A DNA stretch of 62,770 bases from the NCBI GenBank assembly GCA_049999725.1, contig JBNGIS010017054.1, positions 1-62,770 of the forward strand, written 5' to 3'. Under the pieces are notes generated by a model. It ran no database searches and had not been told where the DNA came from. It saw only the letters and a list, made by a program, of their open reading frames with translations. The translations under genes were made by a program, and so were the position numbers. This document shows positions 22,742-34,127 of this stretch, in pieces. This stretch comes from Haplomitrium mnioides (Eukaryota; Marchantiophyta; Haplomitriopsida; Calobryales). Position 1 is the stretch's first letter; each line of letters starts with the position of its first letter.

Positions 22742-23033
22742 AATGGAAAATTGGAGGCCTTTCCAGATTAGAAGGCTAAATGAAGATTTTGTAAGATTTC
22801 ATTGAGGTTCTCGAGCAGAGAATGCTCACAAATAAATATGTGCATAGATTTTTTACTGTAGTTGTTGACTCGAAGTGCGAGTTGAAGGACAAGTCAGAAG
22901 TCGATATTACGAACCATGACAAGTATCGCTACGAGATCGCAAGAGGCAATCACAGTGCTACAGCAAGGAAAATTTTGATAAAAATAGTACGGAGCAAAAA
23001 ATCTGGTGCTTTTGCTCTGCAATTGCTACGTGT
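22742..23033. other. left flank of element 1
   Basis: Unrecognised DNA up to the outer LTR start at 23,034. A short open frame (22,822-23,046) crosses into the LTR and so is not a gene. CGTGT at 23,029-23,033 would be the left target duplication of element 1; no matching copy was found at its right end. Confidence 0.5.
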
Positions 23034-23707
23034 TGTGAGAGCATAGTTCTTGACCAAAGGTTAAAAACAACTTGAAAGAGTTCTTTTCGGTGTGGTGGAG
23101 TAAGAAGGAAATGGTAAAGTTTCCAGTTTGTGTATAATAGTTGTAAAAGTTTAAGGATAAGAGGAAATGTTGAGAAAGATGGCCAAGGAGAGAAGGCTGA
23201 GTTATGAGGAAGTTGAGTTATTTTTCATGAAAGAGAAAAAAAAAATTTTTTGATAGAACTAATCTATGTGTTGAGGGCCAGCTAGCCCCTAGCTACCCCT
23301 ATCTATTTCTATCTAGTGTTTATTGGTGGACAGCTTGCCCAAGAGCCAGCTGAAGCGGATCAAAAGATAGTTGCCAATGCCTTGAAGTAGGTCCAAGAAG
23401 GGGGGGAAGAAGTGGTGGCCTTACACCCCATAAGAGGATGCCTCTCGAAAGGAGGAGAGTGATGATTTGTTATATATTACTCCTAAGTTAGTGGGAAGCA
23501 CTTATGGGATATTTGGAGGTACTTGGGAAGGCCACTTGTTACGAAGCATTCGTGAAGGAGAGAACTGGTTGTTCGGATCAAGGTTGGTAATTTGTGTTGA
23601 TGAAGATTTGCGAAATGCTCTGCTGTATAGACTTGAAGAAATTGTAGCTTTTCACCACAGATCGAGGAATGAAGCTTGCTCAAGAATCGATTTTCTCTAA
23701 AAGAATA
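23034..23707 (+). repeat. element 1 5' LTR, first part
   Basis: Matches the start of the 3' LTR at 57,487-58,160 base for base over long tracts, for example GTTAAAAACAACTTGAAAGAG and GAGGGCCAGCTAGCCCCTAG. It begins TGTGAGAGC. It breaks off at the insertion point of element 2; the final GAATA (23,703-23,707) is the left copy of that target duplication. Confidence 0.93.
23703..23707. repeat. target duplication of element 2, left (GAATA)
   Basis: Pairs with CAATG at 44,321-44,325. The unoccupied site in the 3' LTR of element 1 (around 58,157) reads GAATG, so each copy differs from the original by one base. Confidence 0.8.
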
Positions 23708-24462
23708 TGTCAACTAGTGATATGGGGCACTAAGGAAGAATTCATGAGATCGGAGGTGGCCTTGGCACAATTTCCCTCTTGTAAGTATTAAAGTACCTCG
23801 GAAGTAGCGGATCGACTCCAATCAGTGAGTACAAACAGATTGTTGGGATCCAATGAGTGGAACGGGATTGTTTTGGAAGGAGAGAAAGGAGCTGTGGTAG
23901 CCAGCGAGTGGGGGGCACGACTAAATTCTGGTGGAAGCAGAAGAGAACCTATAAGTATCATTGGATGCAGGAATCAAGGCCCTAGTAAGAGTAAGGAAGG
24001 GCAACCTTGGAAGTAAGGAAGGAGCAAGGGCCGGAGGAAGAGGATCAAAGCTATAGGGCGGAGATCTAAGAGCGCTCTAAAGTGATGGGAACCGCAGACA
24101 AGGAAAGGCCGCAGAGCAAGCTCCCAGATGCGGGCACCAAAAGCAGAGATCGGGAAGAGAAAGGAGGGGGCCATGGCCTTCGTAAGCAACGACTATGCTG
24201 AGGATTGGGGGGCGGTCTGATCCCTCATGCGTTAACGGGTTCTATGGGAGTCCACAACCTCTTCCTTCGGTGTCCATGAGTCTTTGTGGAAGCGTGGCAT
24301 CTTCGGAGAGCTCCGGAGGATTCAGCGGAGATGTGGCGGACTCAGGGTTTTGAAGGGCTTTAGTAGAGACATGGCAGACGCAGGAGGTCCGCATGACTTT
24401 GCGGAAATGTGGCGAGATCAGGGTGTCCACGGTCTTCTTCGAAACCTGGTCAATGCGACAAT

Positions 24463-25035
24463 CGAGCTTCCCCGTTGAAAACAATGTCGGACGGCGCTCC
24501 TTCGGAAACATGGTGTCCTCACAAATGTCTCAGAGATTCAGTGGACACGTGGCACTTTGGAGGAGCTCGTTGGTTTCTTCGAAACCAGGTTAGCACGGTG
24601 GTCCACTTTCCTTGTTGAAAATGACATCGGATGGCGCAACCTTGGATTACGTGGCGCTTTGACATAGCTCGTTGGATCCTTTGGGTCAAAGAGAAGTCAA
24701 CCACGGATATGGGTCAACGCGGCGATCCACCTTGCTTGTTGAAAATGACGTCAAACGGCGCTGCCTCAGATTACGTGGTGCTTCGGCAGAGCCTATTGGA
24801 TCCTTCAGGTCAGAGGGAAGTCAACTACGGACAGAGGTCAGCGCGGCGGTCCACCTTCCTTGTTGAAAGCAGCGTCAAACGATGGCCACGAAAGAAAGTC
24901 AGCCTTAGACACGTGACACTTCAGAGGAGTCTGAGGGATCCTTTGGACTTCTTTGTCCGTTGGATTTTTTGGATTGGGATCTCTAGTCAACTACAGAACA
25001 AGGTCAATGCGCCGATCCAACTTCCAGGTTGAATG
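24463..25035 (+). repeat. ~130-bp tandem repeat in the element 2 5' LTR, five units
   Basis: Units restart at about 24,463, 24,600, 24,729, 24,849 and 25,013 with a [G/T]CCACCTTCCTTGTTGAAAA-like tract. A C-rich core (GTCAAACGGCG), a GTGGCGCTTCGG-like segment and GGATCCTT follow. The 3' LTR has only four such restarts (about 42,115, 42,257, 42,381 and 42,541), so one unit was gained or lost after insertion. Confidence 0.8.
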
Positions 25036-26076
25036 CGGCGTCGAACGGCGACAACGGGGGAAAAGTCAACAACGAACTTGGTTCTGCGAGAATCTTTAGA
25101 ATCTCAGTCCGTGAGATTCCTCAGACTCAACTCTGTATGTCCGTTGTACTAAGAAGCATTTTGCAAATAGACGGGACAGGTGTTGCCACTTTCGAGTCCA
25201 AGCCTAATGGGAATAACTACATTTTCAAACCGGAAGGATTCAAAAAGACGGAAGCTTGAGGGGTATATATTGACGGGCTTCGATTTTTATCGGGTTGGTG
25301 TGCAAGCAAGCCAGAGATGTGTAAGTGATCTCGGGACAAGGAAGATGCAACGAGGTAAGGCAGAAGTGGATTCCAGTGAGAATTTACGTGAGGCGAGTGT
25401 ACTTGCGCAAGGGGCTAGCAAAGGTGGAGGTGGACTGGAGGGGTGCTGAGAATGGCTGAGTGAAGAGCTTTAGAGGCTACGGCGATCTAGGTGAACTCAT
25501 CTCTGCGGGTGGACTTGTGGCGGAGGTGGATCGATACGGGAGATTTGAAGGGGATCTGTTCTATTGAGAATTCGAGAGAGGTTGCCAAGTGGGATCTTGG
25601 GGTTCTCTCTACATCCTCTGTGCGGGAGCATCAACCAAGAGTGCTTGGAGTGTGCTCTGGTGTTATCTTTCAAGTGGAGCTGAGAAGAGGGTAGTTGTAG
25701 TAGTGCCTACGCAATGCGGAGAAGACTTGTTCGACGCTCAGAGGTGGAGTGAGTTGCCAGCAGTGAGGAGAACTGTCTTCCAAAGGTGGAAGTGAAAGAA
25801 ATCCTCTTCCAAGCTTGAGGAAGTAAATCAAGGGCTTCTCGCAAGGGAAGTTGAAAAGCTATTTGGAAGAAGAGTGTGTGTGTGGGAGGAAAGGAAGATG
25901 GATATGGTAAGTTGAGGAGGAAAGAAGGAGTCTACTGAGGAGATTAGATCTAGTGGTCTTGCAAGGCCTCTGATTTTGGTGAATTGCAATGAGTATGTAT
26001 GTTTGTAAATGTGTTAGATAGATTTGAATTATGTTCTATTATATGAGAAGCAATTAGCACTAGGATCATTCAAGTT

Positions 26077-26465
26077 CTATTTGTTTAGACCCTGGGACAG
26101 CCCTGTAAAGGGGGAGTCAAGTCCTTTGACATAGTTCTGTGACTCTGAGGTCATTGTATTTTGTCCTTGAACTTTGTTTTATTGTGTAAGAACCATTCAA
26201 GACTAGAAGTAGGCAGGAATTCTATTTGTTCAAACTCTGGGACAACCTTGTGAAGGGGGATTCAAGTCCCTTGACATAGCCTTATGACTCTCAAGTCATT
26301 GCATTCTTTTCTTGAACTCTGTTTTATTGTGTAAGAACCATTCAAGACTAGAAGTAGGCAGCAATTCTATTTGTTCAAACCTTGGAACAACCCTCAGAGG
26401 GGGAGTCAAGTCCCTTGCCACTATTCCGTGACAGAGGGGTCATTGCATTCTACTCCTGAAATGTA
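26077..26465 (+). repeat. 145-bp tandem repeat in the element 2 5' LTR
   Basis: Restarts at 26,077, 26,222 and 26,367 with CTATTTGTT[T/C]A[G/A]AC, and carries GGGGGAGTCAAGTCCCTTG and AAGAACCATTCAAGACTAG. Two full units and a partial third. The 3' LTR has the same arrangement at 43,636, 43,781 and 43,926. Confidence 0.9.
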
Positions 26466-26769
26466 TACAAGGTGGCTGGGTCCAGATTTGGGACCCTTGA
26501 ATTACATTGAAGATTACCACAGATATACTTGGGTTTGTGTGTATGTATATTCTCGCATTGTGGGTGAATGAGAAAATTGGTTGCTAATGTGAATGTTGAA
26601 GTGAGGAAAGGGCTTGAAAGGTAAAGAGAGATCTCTTAAAGCCTCAAAGTGATAATTGGATAGGGGCCATCTTACAAAAGAATCTTAATCCCTTGTTTTT
26701 GTCCTCCCTTGACTTCCAAGTGGCACCTATGAAGGTTAAGGTTTGAAGAAGTGAAGTGACATAAATTTT

Positions 26770-26787
26770 TGGCGCTAGAAAAAAGGC
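26770..26787 (+). other. element 2 primer-binding site
   Basis: TGGCGCTAGAAAAAAGGC begins 8 bases after the 5' LTR. It opens with TGG, the complement of the tRNA CCA end, and resembles the TGGCGCTAGAAGGAGG type seen in plant Ty3/gypsy elements. The tRNA was not identified. Confidence 0.7.
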
Positions 26788-26916
26788 CAAAGGTTTGCAG
26801 AAACCTGAGACCAACCCGAGGCTGAGATTTCAATTTGTGCACCAAGGACCCACAATCAAGTTGTGAAGGAGAATTTTGAGAAACAGAGCAATTGGTTGTG
26901 AGTCTGTTAAGGAAGA

Positions 26917-27796
26917 GTGGAGGAAGGCATTGATTTGTGGGTGGAATTGTCATCCCCCAGTGCTAGGATTGCAAACCCAGTACCCCCTTCTGGATTGAGG
27001 GGAAGATTTAAGTATAAATCCTTCAAGGGGCGTTCGAAGGATGACCCCGATGCTTGGCTGGATGATCTGGAGAACACCGCGGCAGCTAATGGAGAAAGCT
27101 ATGTAAAAATCAAAATCCTCCCAGTGGTCCTGAAGGGAGAGGCTTAGCCATGGTACAAGGATTTGCCCGACAACGTCAAAAGGGACTGGAGAACCTTCAA
27201 AGCTGCCTTCATTGCAGAGTTCAGAGGAATCGGGGAGGAAACAGAGGCGCTGATCAAAATGGGTCAGCTAACGATGAAGAAGAAAGAGTCCATCAAGAAA
27301 TTCCTCTAGAGGTTTAAGAAGGTGGCCTGGAAGCTGAATCCCCCAACCACAGATGGGATGCTCACGTCATGGTTTCTTGCAGCCCTGCCCAGGAGAATTT
27401 TGACCTGGGTGACGCAAACGGATCGGCAAACACTGGAGAAGGTGGTCAATGCAGCCCGCTCATATGTAAAGGCTGCAATCACGAGCTCCCGTAGGAAGTC
27501 CAGAGCAAAGTATGAGTCCAATGACTCTTTGGACACTTCGGATAGTGGAGAGGAGACGAATGAAAGTTCCGCAGCTTCCTCGGAAATCGACAGCCACTCG
27601 GACAGCAGTAGCTTAGAAGAGGACCAGTCATCCCGGAAGAAGAAGAAACAAAAGGATGTGAAGAAGAAAAAAAAGGCCAAGGAGGAGAGGTGCATCAGCG
27701 CAAGGGGGCCAGCAAAGGAAAATACAGAAGAAGTGAACCTGAATCCCAGACGAGCAAGAAGCAAGGTGGGAGGGATCGAATTGAGGAGCTGAGCGC
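26917..27796 (+). pseudogene. element 2 gag, N-terminal part (split by element 3)
   Basis: Capsid part of gag. The ATG at 26,917 opens a frame with GRFKYKSFKGRSKDDPDAWL and KIKILPVVLKGEA-stop-PWY, the gag-domain pattern of a W-rich helix bundle. It continues through WRTFKAAFIAEFRG near 27,190 and a KKFL-stop-RFK segment near 27,300. A Ser/Glu/Asp stretch and a Lys-rich run (27,625-27,690) follow, with a frame change. The stops at 27,145 and 27,307 fit CAG to TAG changes. The last five bases, AGCGC, are the target duplication of element 3; the gene resumes at 37,192 in the frame needed. Confidence 0.88.
27792..27796. repeat. target duplication of element 3, left (AGCGC)
   Basis: Repeated at 37,187-37,191 directly after the right LTR. 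The first A of the right copy may instead be the last LTR base, which would leave a 4-bp GCGC duplication. Confidence 0.75.
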
Positions 27797-29542
27797 TATC
27801 GCGTGGCAGTTTTCTTGTTCTGGGAATACGCATGGTATATGGCTGTAGAGAGTGTTATGCAAATGGAAAAAGCTATGTGGTTTAGTGGTTGGGAATGAAC
27901 AACTTTGACAGAGATTTAGGTTCTCATGCCTTTCCTGGATTCAATAAATATTCGATCACAAACCTCAAAAAAAATAGTTTTCTCCAACTCTTTGTTCGAG
28001 TATTGTCAAGGAGAATGCATGGGTTGCTTGTTGCTAGGGTCTGAAACTCTCAGGCTGAAAACCAAGGTGCAAGATAAATCTGTATGAAAATTTTCAGCTT
28101 AAATCCTTGAGCAAATTGGCCATTACTCTCAAAGATTCAATGTTGTTTGAGAAAAACCGAACAAAATAACACCCCTAAACTTCCTAGGTAGTAACTTCTT
28201 CACTTCAAAGAGAATAGCCTTGAAACTTCACACACTATTGTACCATGTAACCATCTTCAGGTTCCCAAATTCTCAATTAAAACTCTGCTCTTGATAGAAT
28301 GCAAGAATTCACAACTCAAAGTCAAATAAGGAGTGAATTCGAAACAACCTTTCAATCGGTACTCAAACTTCAACTCGCTGTTACAGAAAAACTCCAACTC
28401 CAATTGAATCGTTACTTGTCTTAAAATTGTAGCCCTTGTTGTGAGCTTTCCAATGGTACTCTGTTTGTCTCCAGATTCTTTGTGTACTCGATTCTATTGC
28501 TTGAAAGACGATCTACCCTTCAATTTCACCCCTTCACCTTCAAACACTCATAAGCATTTTGTTAAAGCTCCAAACGACTTGAAATTTGTTGCAAAGGGAT
28601 GCCACTCTTCTTGAGCTTTTGATTCTTGCCTTGTACGAACTCCTTTTTCTCTGGAAACTCCGCAAACCTTCAGAAAAACAAACTGCCTCCTCTCCTTCTT
28701 TTAGGTTTTTACTAACTTCAAGTTAAATCACTTTTCTTTTTGGTATAAGAACCATAGAACATAAGCTATTTGTGTTGACAAGAAACAAAGATGAAAGAAA
28801 CAGAAGATAAACTTGAATCCTCTTCAATTAGATGATCATTTGGCGACGCTTCACTAGTTGCAGCTCCAACTATTCAATATTTACCGAAAAACTGAAACAC
28901 TCTTCGACGACGATTTGAGAAACACCTCTCCACATCATGTCAAAATGTAGATGGTAAGGTCCCATCGTTCTACATAGGTGATGATTGGCAGTAACACAGG
29001 AATTGGTGAATTCATCACCAAAGTTAGAAAATTATCACCGTAGTGATATACTATCCACTATCGAAAGTGGTATCAAGGAATTATCCGCAACCCAATGAAG
29101 AATGGATTTGGAAGTGGAAAATTAGAAGCAACAAATAATCCTCTGTCCATTTCCAAGATTGTCACCTTTAAGATCCTTCAACTCCACCGTAGAACTTTCG
29201 TACCTCGAGCGCTCACTTCTCTCTTCGATATCTGTCCCTCCTTGGTTGTTCCCTCCTTGATCCCCTCTTCTCCGCTGCTTTCTCTATTATCTTCAAAATA
29301 TCTAAAAGCATAATCCAAAAGAATCCATGAACAACCAATAGGATGGTCTTGTCCTTACCTAGAGGATCTCAAGAATCTTCCACTTAGTGCTAGCAGACTC
29401 TACTTTTGTGTTTCTAGAAGCTTCTCGAGAGATGTCTTGTCGCTTCTTCTTGACTTTTCTCTAAACTCATCTATGGTAAGAGTGATTTTTTTTTCTTTTC
29501 TTCTTGTTACCTTTCACACACTTGCCGAACCACAACACGACA
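27797..29542 (-). repeat. element 3 3' LTR (left on the + strand)
   Basis: Aligns end to end with 35,441-37,187. On the + strand it starts TATCGCGTGGCAG, where the partner has TGTTGCGTAGCAG, and ends CAACACGACA. The open frame at 29,095-29,313 is a by-product. Confidence 0.95.
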
Positions 29543-29554
29543 TCCACCCCTTCT
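29543..29554 (-). other. element 3 polypurine tract
   Basis: AGAAGGGGTGGA on the - strand directly abuts the TGTCG start of the 3' LTR. This fixes the element's orientation as minus. Confidence 0.85.
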
Positions 29555-29606
29555 GAACTGGTGCATCTTTTGGTAGGCACCAAGAAAGTAAACATTGTGG
29601 TCGACA

Positions 29607-30984
29607 TCAAAGAGTTTCTCCTTCTTCTAAAGTGAAGTCCTCCTCTTGCCCTTCTGGATTATCTTCCTCTTCAAACATACGCATGTCAGCTCCAATATCC
29701 TCCAAAACATTTTCTTGGTCCTGTTGCTTGAACAGTTTCACCCGCTTTCCTACAATTGGAACTTTGAGAAAAGTCCCATCCAACTCTCTCAAGGTATATG
29801 TGGCATTGTCATGCACAATCACCACTACATAAGGTCCAAACCAGCGTTTAGAAAACTTCCTCACCGTATTATGCTTGTTATCCAAGCTGTTGTTATAAAC
29901 CAATACCCAATCTCCCTATTGTAAATCACGTGGCCTCAATCTATGTGTTTGATCAAATCTGATTTTGTTTTTTAGCTTTGCTCTCTTCAGCCTTTCCACT
30001 GCTAACTGGATATACTCAAGCCTCCTCTCTAATTGCTGAATCCGAAGTGTAAGCAACTCTTCTCACGATATATGATCTTGCCAAGGTAAAACACTCCAAC
30101 TCAAGATAGTCTCCTCAATAGGTATGATAGGTTTATGCCCTTGCATCAACTCAACTGGCATATAACCAATCACTGAGCTATGAGTAGTCCTATCAACCCA
30201 TAATGCAAATGGTAATAGCCTTGGCCACTCACCAGCTCTCCCTCTACATGCTTTACCAAGAGCCTTAACAATAGGAAGATGCCCACGCTCACTTTTTGCA
30301 TTCCCTTCAGGATTATACGCTGTTGTGAGAGCAAGCTTTATCCCACATCTTTGAAAGAATTCTCTAGCTTAATGAGTATTTAACTCACCTCTGTAAGCTG
30401 TGATCTTTCCCACACAACCATATCTTAACACCACACCTTCTAGCAAAAACCGACAAATATTCTCTGTTGCATTGGTTCTCAATGCTCTTCCCTCCACTTC
30501 ATTGGATAAATCTTCTCTTGCCGGGACCAAGTACTTCATTTCCCACACTTCAAGTGGCATAGCAACAAGATCCACTACCCACTTATAGTGCAAAGCAAGT
30601 GGATACGTTGGATGTAACCCATCTTTGTGCCGAAGCTCTAAATACATCTGATAGGTTTGACAAGTCTCTACAAAAGAAACCACATCCCTATACATATTTT
30701 TCCTTCAATTTTGCAAAGGTGCCATAAATTCCTCTATGCCCAACCCATAAGCTACAATGAAACTCATTCAGCAACTCTTTTTGTGTCTTTTTCTCACCCA
30801 CCACCCTTCGTGGTATATCATAGCCTCTTTTCGCCCTCTTCCATAAGTAGCCTTTTGCCAAGAGATAGTTGTAGGCTTTCTGTCTTACTTGCTTGAATTG
30901 AGCTTCACTCCATTCTGGTTTTCTCCTCAATGTACTTAAATAATGGCCAATATCCAGCCACTCTCCTTCATAAAGCTCTTGCAT
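29607..30984 (-). pseudogene. element 3 integrase pseudogene
   Basis: Inserts cDNA. Read on the - strand from 30,984. The N-terminal zinc region has HCSLWVGHRGIYGTF, then VETCQTYQ, so the last Cys of HHCC is Tyr. In the core, the first Asp is in WVVDLVAMP, the second is lost (ITAYRGEL, where DRGEL is usual), and the Glu remains in NPEGNAKSERGH near 30,270. The stretch KYLVPAREDLSNEVEGRAL is characteristic of this lineage. The C-terminal part runs to 29,607 with RKFSKRWFGPYVVV, the usual GP-Y/F type block, and an acidic tail. I see no clear chromodomain. A frameshift joins the frames near 30,690, and stops fall near 30,370 and 29,905. Confidence 0.85.
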
Positions 30985-31009
30985 GAATGGTTCTTCTCTC
31001 TTCTATGCA

Positions 31010-31815
31010 CGTGAATAAAATTCAGTGCCTACATCATCAATGTCTTCAACCATCTCGCCCTCTTGCTCATATCTAGCTCTAGAGAGCATATCTGCCACTA
31101 GATTATCCTTTCCTGCTATGTGTTTGTATTTTAGATTCAATGACTTTATATAGGCAATCTAGTGCAACATTGCAATGTTAGGTGTGTTGTAGTTGGTAAT
31201 CATCCCCAACAAAGGTATGACATCTATTTCCACAATCAGTGGTGCTCTAATAAGGTATTATTTCTCAACTTTCATGGCTGCAACCACCCCCATAACTCTC
31301 TTTTCACTTGTGGATAACTTCTTTGTCGTTTGCTCAACACTTTTGCTCCAAACCGAATCGCAAACCGATTTCCTTCCTCATCATTTTGCCCAATGACCCA
31401 ACCTATAGCAATAGGACTGGCATCTATAGTCAAGATCACTGGCTTCTCATTTTCTTAGCTCACCCTTCAAAGAACAAGATGAGAAGATAATAATTTCTTC
31501 AGCTTTTGCACTACTGTAGTATGGATATCTTCCCACCGAAACTCCTTTCCTTTGCGCAACAAATTATACAAAGGATTTGCCACATGTGCAAAATAAAGGA
31601 TCCACACATAGTAGAAGACACATGCTCCTAGAAATCTGCGCACCTCTGTTGCTGAGCTACATGTATCCTTTAGTCGCTGAATGGCATCAATCTTCTTTTG
31701 ATCGGGTTTTCAGCCACACCAGCCACATAGGTGCCCAACAATCACAACCTCATGAACTCCAAAAGATGATTTTACCCCTGACAAGGTTAAATGTACTTCT
31801 TCTAACTTTGTCAAA
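31010..31815 (-). pseudogene. element 3 RNase H pseudogene
   Basis: Minus-strand reading just after RT. Motifs in order are VILTIDASPIAIGWVIGQ near 31,440-31,390 with the catalytic Asp, VKRELWGLVAAMK near 31,290 with the Glu, and LIVEIDVIPLLGMI near 31,220. HIAGKDNLVADMLSRARYE near 31,130-31,080 marks the end of RNase H in Ty3/gypsy elements. A stop interrupts it near 31,455. The first 150 bases correspond to the RT thumb/connection and are poorly preserved. Confidence 0.8.
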
Positions 31816-31817
31816 AT

Positions 31818-32600
31818 CTAATTACAATCGACAATATGATCCATGACAAATTTTCGACACCCTCTCTCATCCAAAGCTTCATTCTTGTCTTCTTCTATAC
31901 ATCCTTTGATTGGAATGTCATCAAGGAATGGCATGGTATTTTTTGGGATAAATTCTCTCAAGACTTTATTCATCCCATTCATCATATATGCCACGAAATT
32001 TGTAGCACCTTGAGGTAGAGTGCACATTCTCAACAAACCCAATGGTGTCTTCATAGTTGTTATATCCCTACTCCCTTCAGCAAGCTGGAATTGGTCATAA
32101 CCAGAGTAGAGATCACGTATAGAATAGATAGCTCTCCCTGCAAATGCCTCTGCAAACTCTCCAACAATAGGCCCCACCCTTGTATTTCGGATGGTCACTT
32201 AATTTATAGGTTGCATATCTTGAATAAATCGCAGTACCCCACTTTTCTTAGGCACTGTAAACCACCGACTAGAATAAGGTCCAAAAGATGGTTCCAAAAT
32301 CTTTATTTGCATTTTCTCCTTCAATAGGTCCAAGAGCTTTGGTAGATGAGCTCTTGGTACTGGAATTGGCTTCAAGTCCCAAGGTGCATGTGGAACCGCA
32401 AAAATAATCATCAGTACGACCACATATGGATTTACACACCCAATTTTATGAGGCTCAAAAGCAAATGCCTTTCCATGTTTCTTGAGCATATCTCTAAATA
32501 CATCCTCCTCTTGAGAGAAAAGAAATTCTCCTGAACCAATCTTCAACTCCTCCAAGGCAGTAGGAGTAAACTTATGTCCAACTTTGGAAATCTCTCTCAA
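31818..32600 (-). pseudogene. element 3 reverse transcriptase pseudogene
   Basis: Copies the element RNA into DNA. Starts in a block with FEPHKIGCVNP and WDLKPIPVPRAHLPKLL. Then YSSRWFTVPKKSGVLRFIQD and, after a single stop at 32,199, YSIRDLYSGYDQFQLAEGSR, which carries the first catalytic Asp. TPLGLLRMCTLPQGATN follows. The catalytic pair is in MPFLDDIPIKG, with both Asp codons at 31,917-31,922. FLDD followed by IPIKG, and LPQGATN in place of the usual MPFGL.NAP, differ from elements 1 and 2. I associate these with fungal and Tcn1-like elements. Apart from the stop this is the best-kept domain of the nest. Confidence 0.9.
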
Positions 32601-32675
32601 ACTCTTTTCTTTTGAAGCCTTTCTTACTTGCTCACCAGAATCAAGTGGAAGAGGGTGGGCTACAGGTTTTACTTT

Positions 32676-33071
32676 CTACTCCACTGTCTTGTATCTTGTT
32701 TCCACTCTAGCCTCAAGTCCTACAAATGACTCAATGGCTGAATAGAGCTCTCTAGAATATAAAGGCACCACCTTGTCTTCATCTCCAACTCCAATCATAG
32801 CAAGCAAATCAAGAGGATCTTCAACCCCTTGCTCCAAATAAACACCTAAAATTCCTTCATCTTCATCCATCACACTCATTTTTTTGAAATCTTTTTCCAT
32901 TCTTTTGATTTCTTTTCTCTCCCAACTAGGCAAATCCTCAAGTTGTGTATATACAACAAATCCACTCTCAGAAAACTTCACAACTCGTGTACAAAAGGTA
33001 CTTTCTTTCTGTAGCGAGAGCACCTCTTCGATTGTACCACTATAGTCTCGCTCTATCGTGGCACCCATCAA
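32676..33071 (-). pseudogene. element 3 protease-RT spacer
   Basis: A clean 131-codon minus-strand frame between protease and RT. It has a charged stretch (WERKEIKRMEKDFKKM) and an acidic end, without a catalytic motif. It fits the variable connector of Ty3/gypsy pol, and a stop separates it from the RT frame. No separate function can be assigned. Confidence 0.55.
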
Positions 33072-33159
33072 AAATCCTGAAACTCTTCTGTGATTGTAGG
33101 TGGAGAATAGTTTCTCAAACTATCTCGATTCCTTTCAGGATTTGCATGGACAATTAGAA

Positions 33160-33920
33160 ACTGTACCACCTTTCTTCCATCTTCACTGCGCACTCGAGCC
33201 TATGTTGATCCATCATCCAAAAACTTTTGTTTCCATCCTTGCAGCTATAATATAAGGCTGCCCAAGGATCACTGGACATGATGTGCCATCTTGCATAAAG
33301 AAATTTTGTTCTGTAATCACATCCCCAACTTTCACTTTCACATTTGGGCAAGCTCTAAAAAGCTCTCCTTGTGTATTATTTGCTGCTCGAATTACCCAAC
33401 CATGGTTTGTATCAATTGGCCACTTTCCTTGTTTGTAGATGTACTTAGAGACAAGATTAATCTCTGATCCACGATTAATTAGTGCAATCACTGGATCAAC
33501 CAAGTCCCCTATCTTTACCATTGTCTCAGTAGTGGCTCTAGCCCAATGGCTTTTTGAGTAGTGGCTTGAGGACTTTTCATCCGCTTGCTCCAATTGCACC
33601 TTGTGATTGGTGCAGCATTGAGCTAACTCCTGCTCCTCTTCTTTGGTAACTCTTGTCTCAAGAGCATTGGCCATGGCTGTCTCGCCAATCAATTGCCTTT
33701 TTCTCTTAATAGTATTGATAATGACATCATGAAATTCTTTCTTAGCGATGCCAAGAATCTCTCTTAACATAAACTCAATCTTGGCATTGAGCACCCTTTC
33801 TTCCAATACTCCTCTGAGATCTGTGGCTGTCTCTATGTCAGATTGAAGCTTGTATGCTGGAGCCTTTTCTCGCTCTTTGGTTTTTCCCTTGTCAAGAGCG
33901 GAAGGCAAAACATCCTCCAT
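33160..33920 (-). pseudogene. element 3 protease pseudogene
   Basis: A 235-codon minus-strand frame. The first half is charged. The protease core is PVIALINRGSEINLVSKYIY near 33,500-33,440, where the usual reading is DSGSE, so the catalytic Asp is Asn. GWVIRAANNTQGEL, PNVKVKVGDVITEQNFFMQ and CPVILGQPYI (the conserved ILG segment) follow. About 210 bases of degenerate reading separate it from gag. Confidence 0.8.
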
Positions 33921-34127
33921 AGTTTCCTCTCTTGATGGTTGTATTTTCTCACCTCTTTGTGGCCTCTTTGAAGCTGGCCTCTCCTCACTAGTACGAGCTT
34001 CTTCCCTTCTTCGTTTCTCTTCTACATAAGCCTCATGCTGATTTTTGGCAATATAAGCATAAACTGAAAGAGTGTCTACTAGATCATCTGATCCAGTAAC
34101 AGCTCTGATAGTTGTGGCAACTTTTAG

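Larger units (their letters stand above)
23708..26761 (+). repeat. element 2 5' LTR
   Basis: Starts TGTCAACTAG and ends GTGACA. It aligns end to end with 41,329-44,320. It contains two internal tandem-repeat blocks (24,463-25,035 and 26,077-26,465). The open frames within (for example 24,242-25,449) are by-products of the repeats and not genes. Confidence 0.95.

Noticed and set aside
24242-25449. Series of overlapping open frames on both strands
   Set aside because: They fall wholly inside the 5' LTR of element 2 and follow its tandem repeats; the 3' LTR has the equivalent set.
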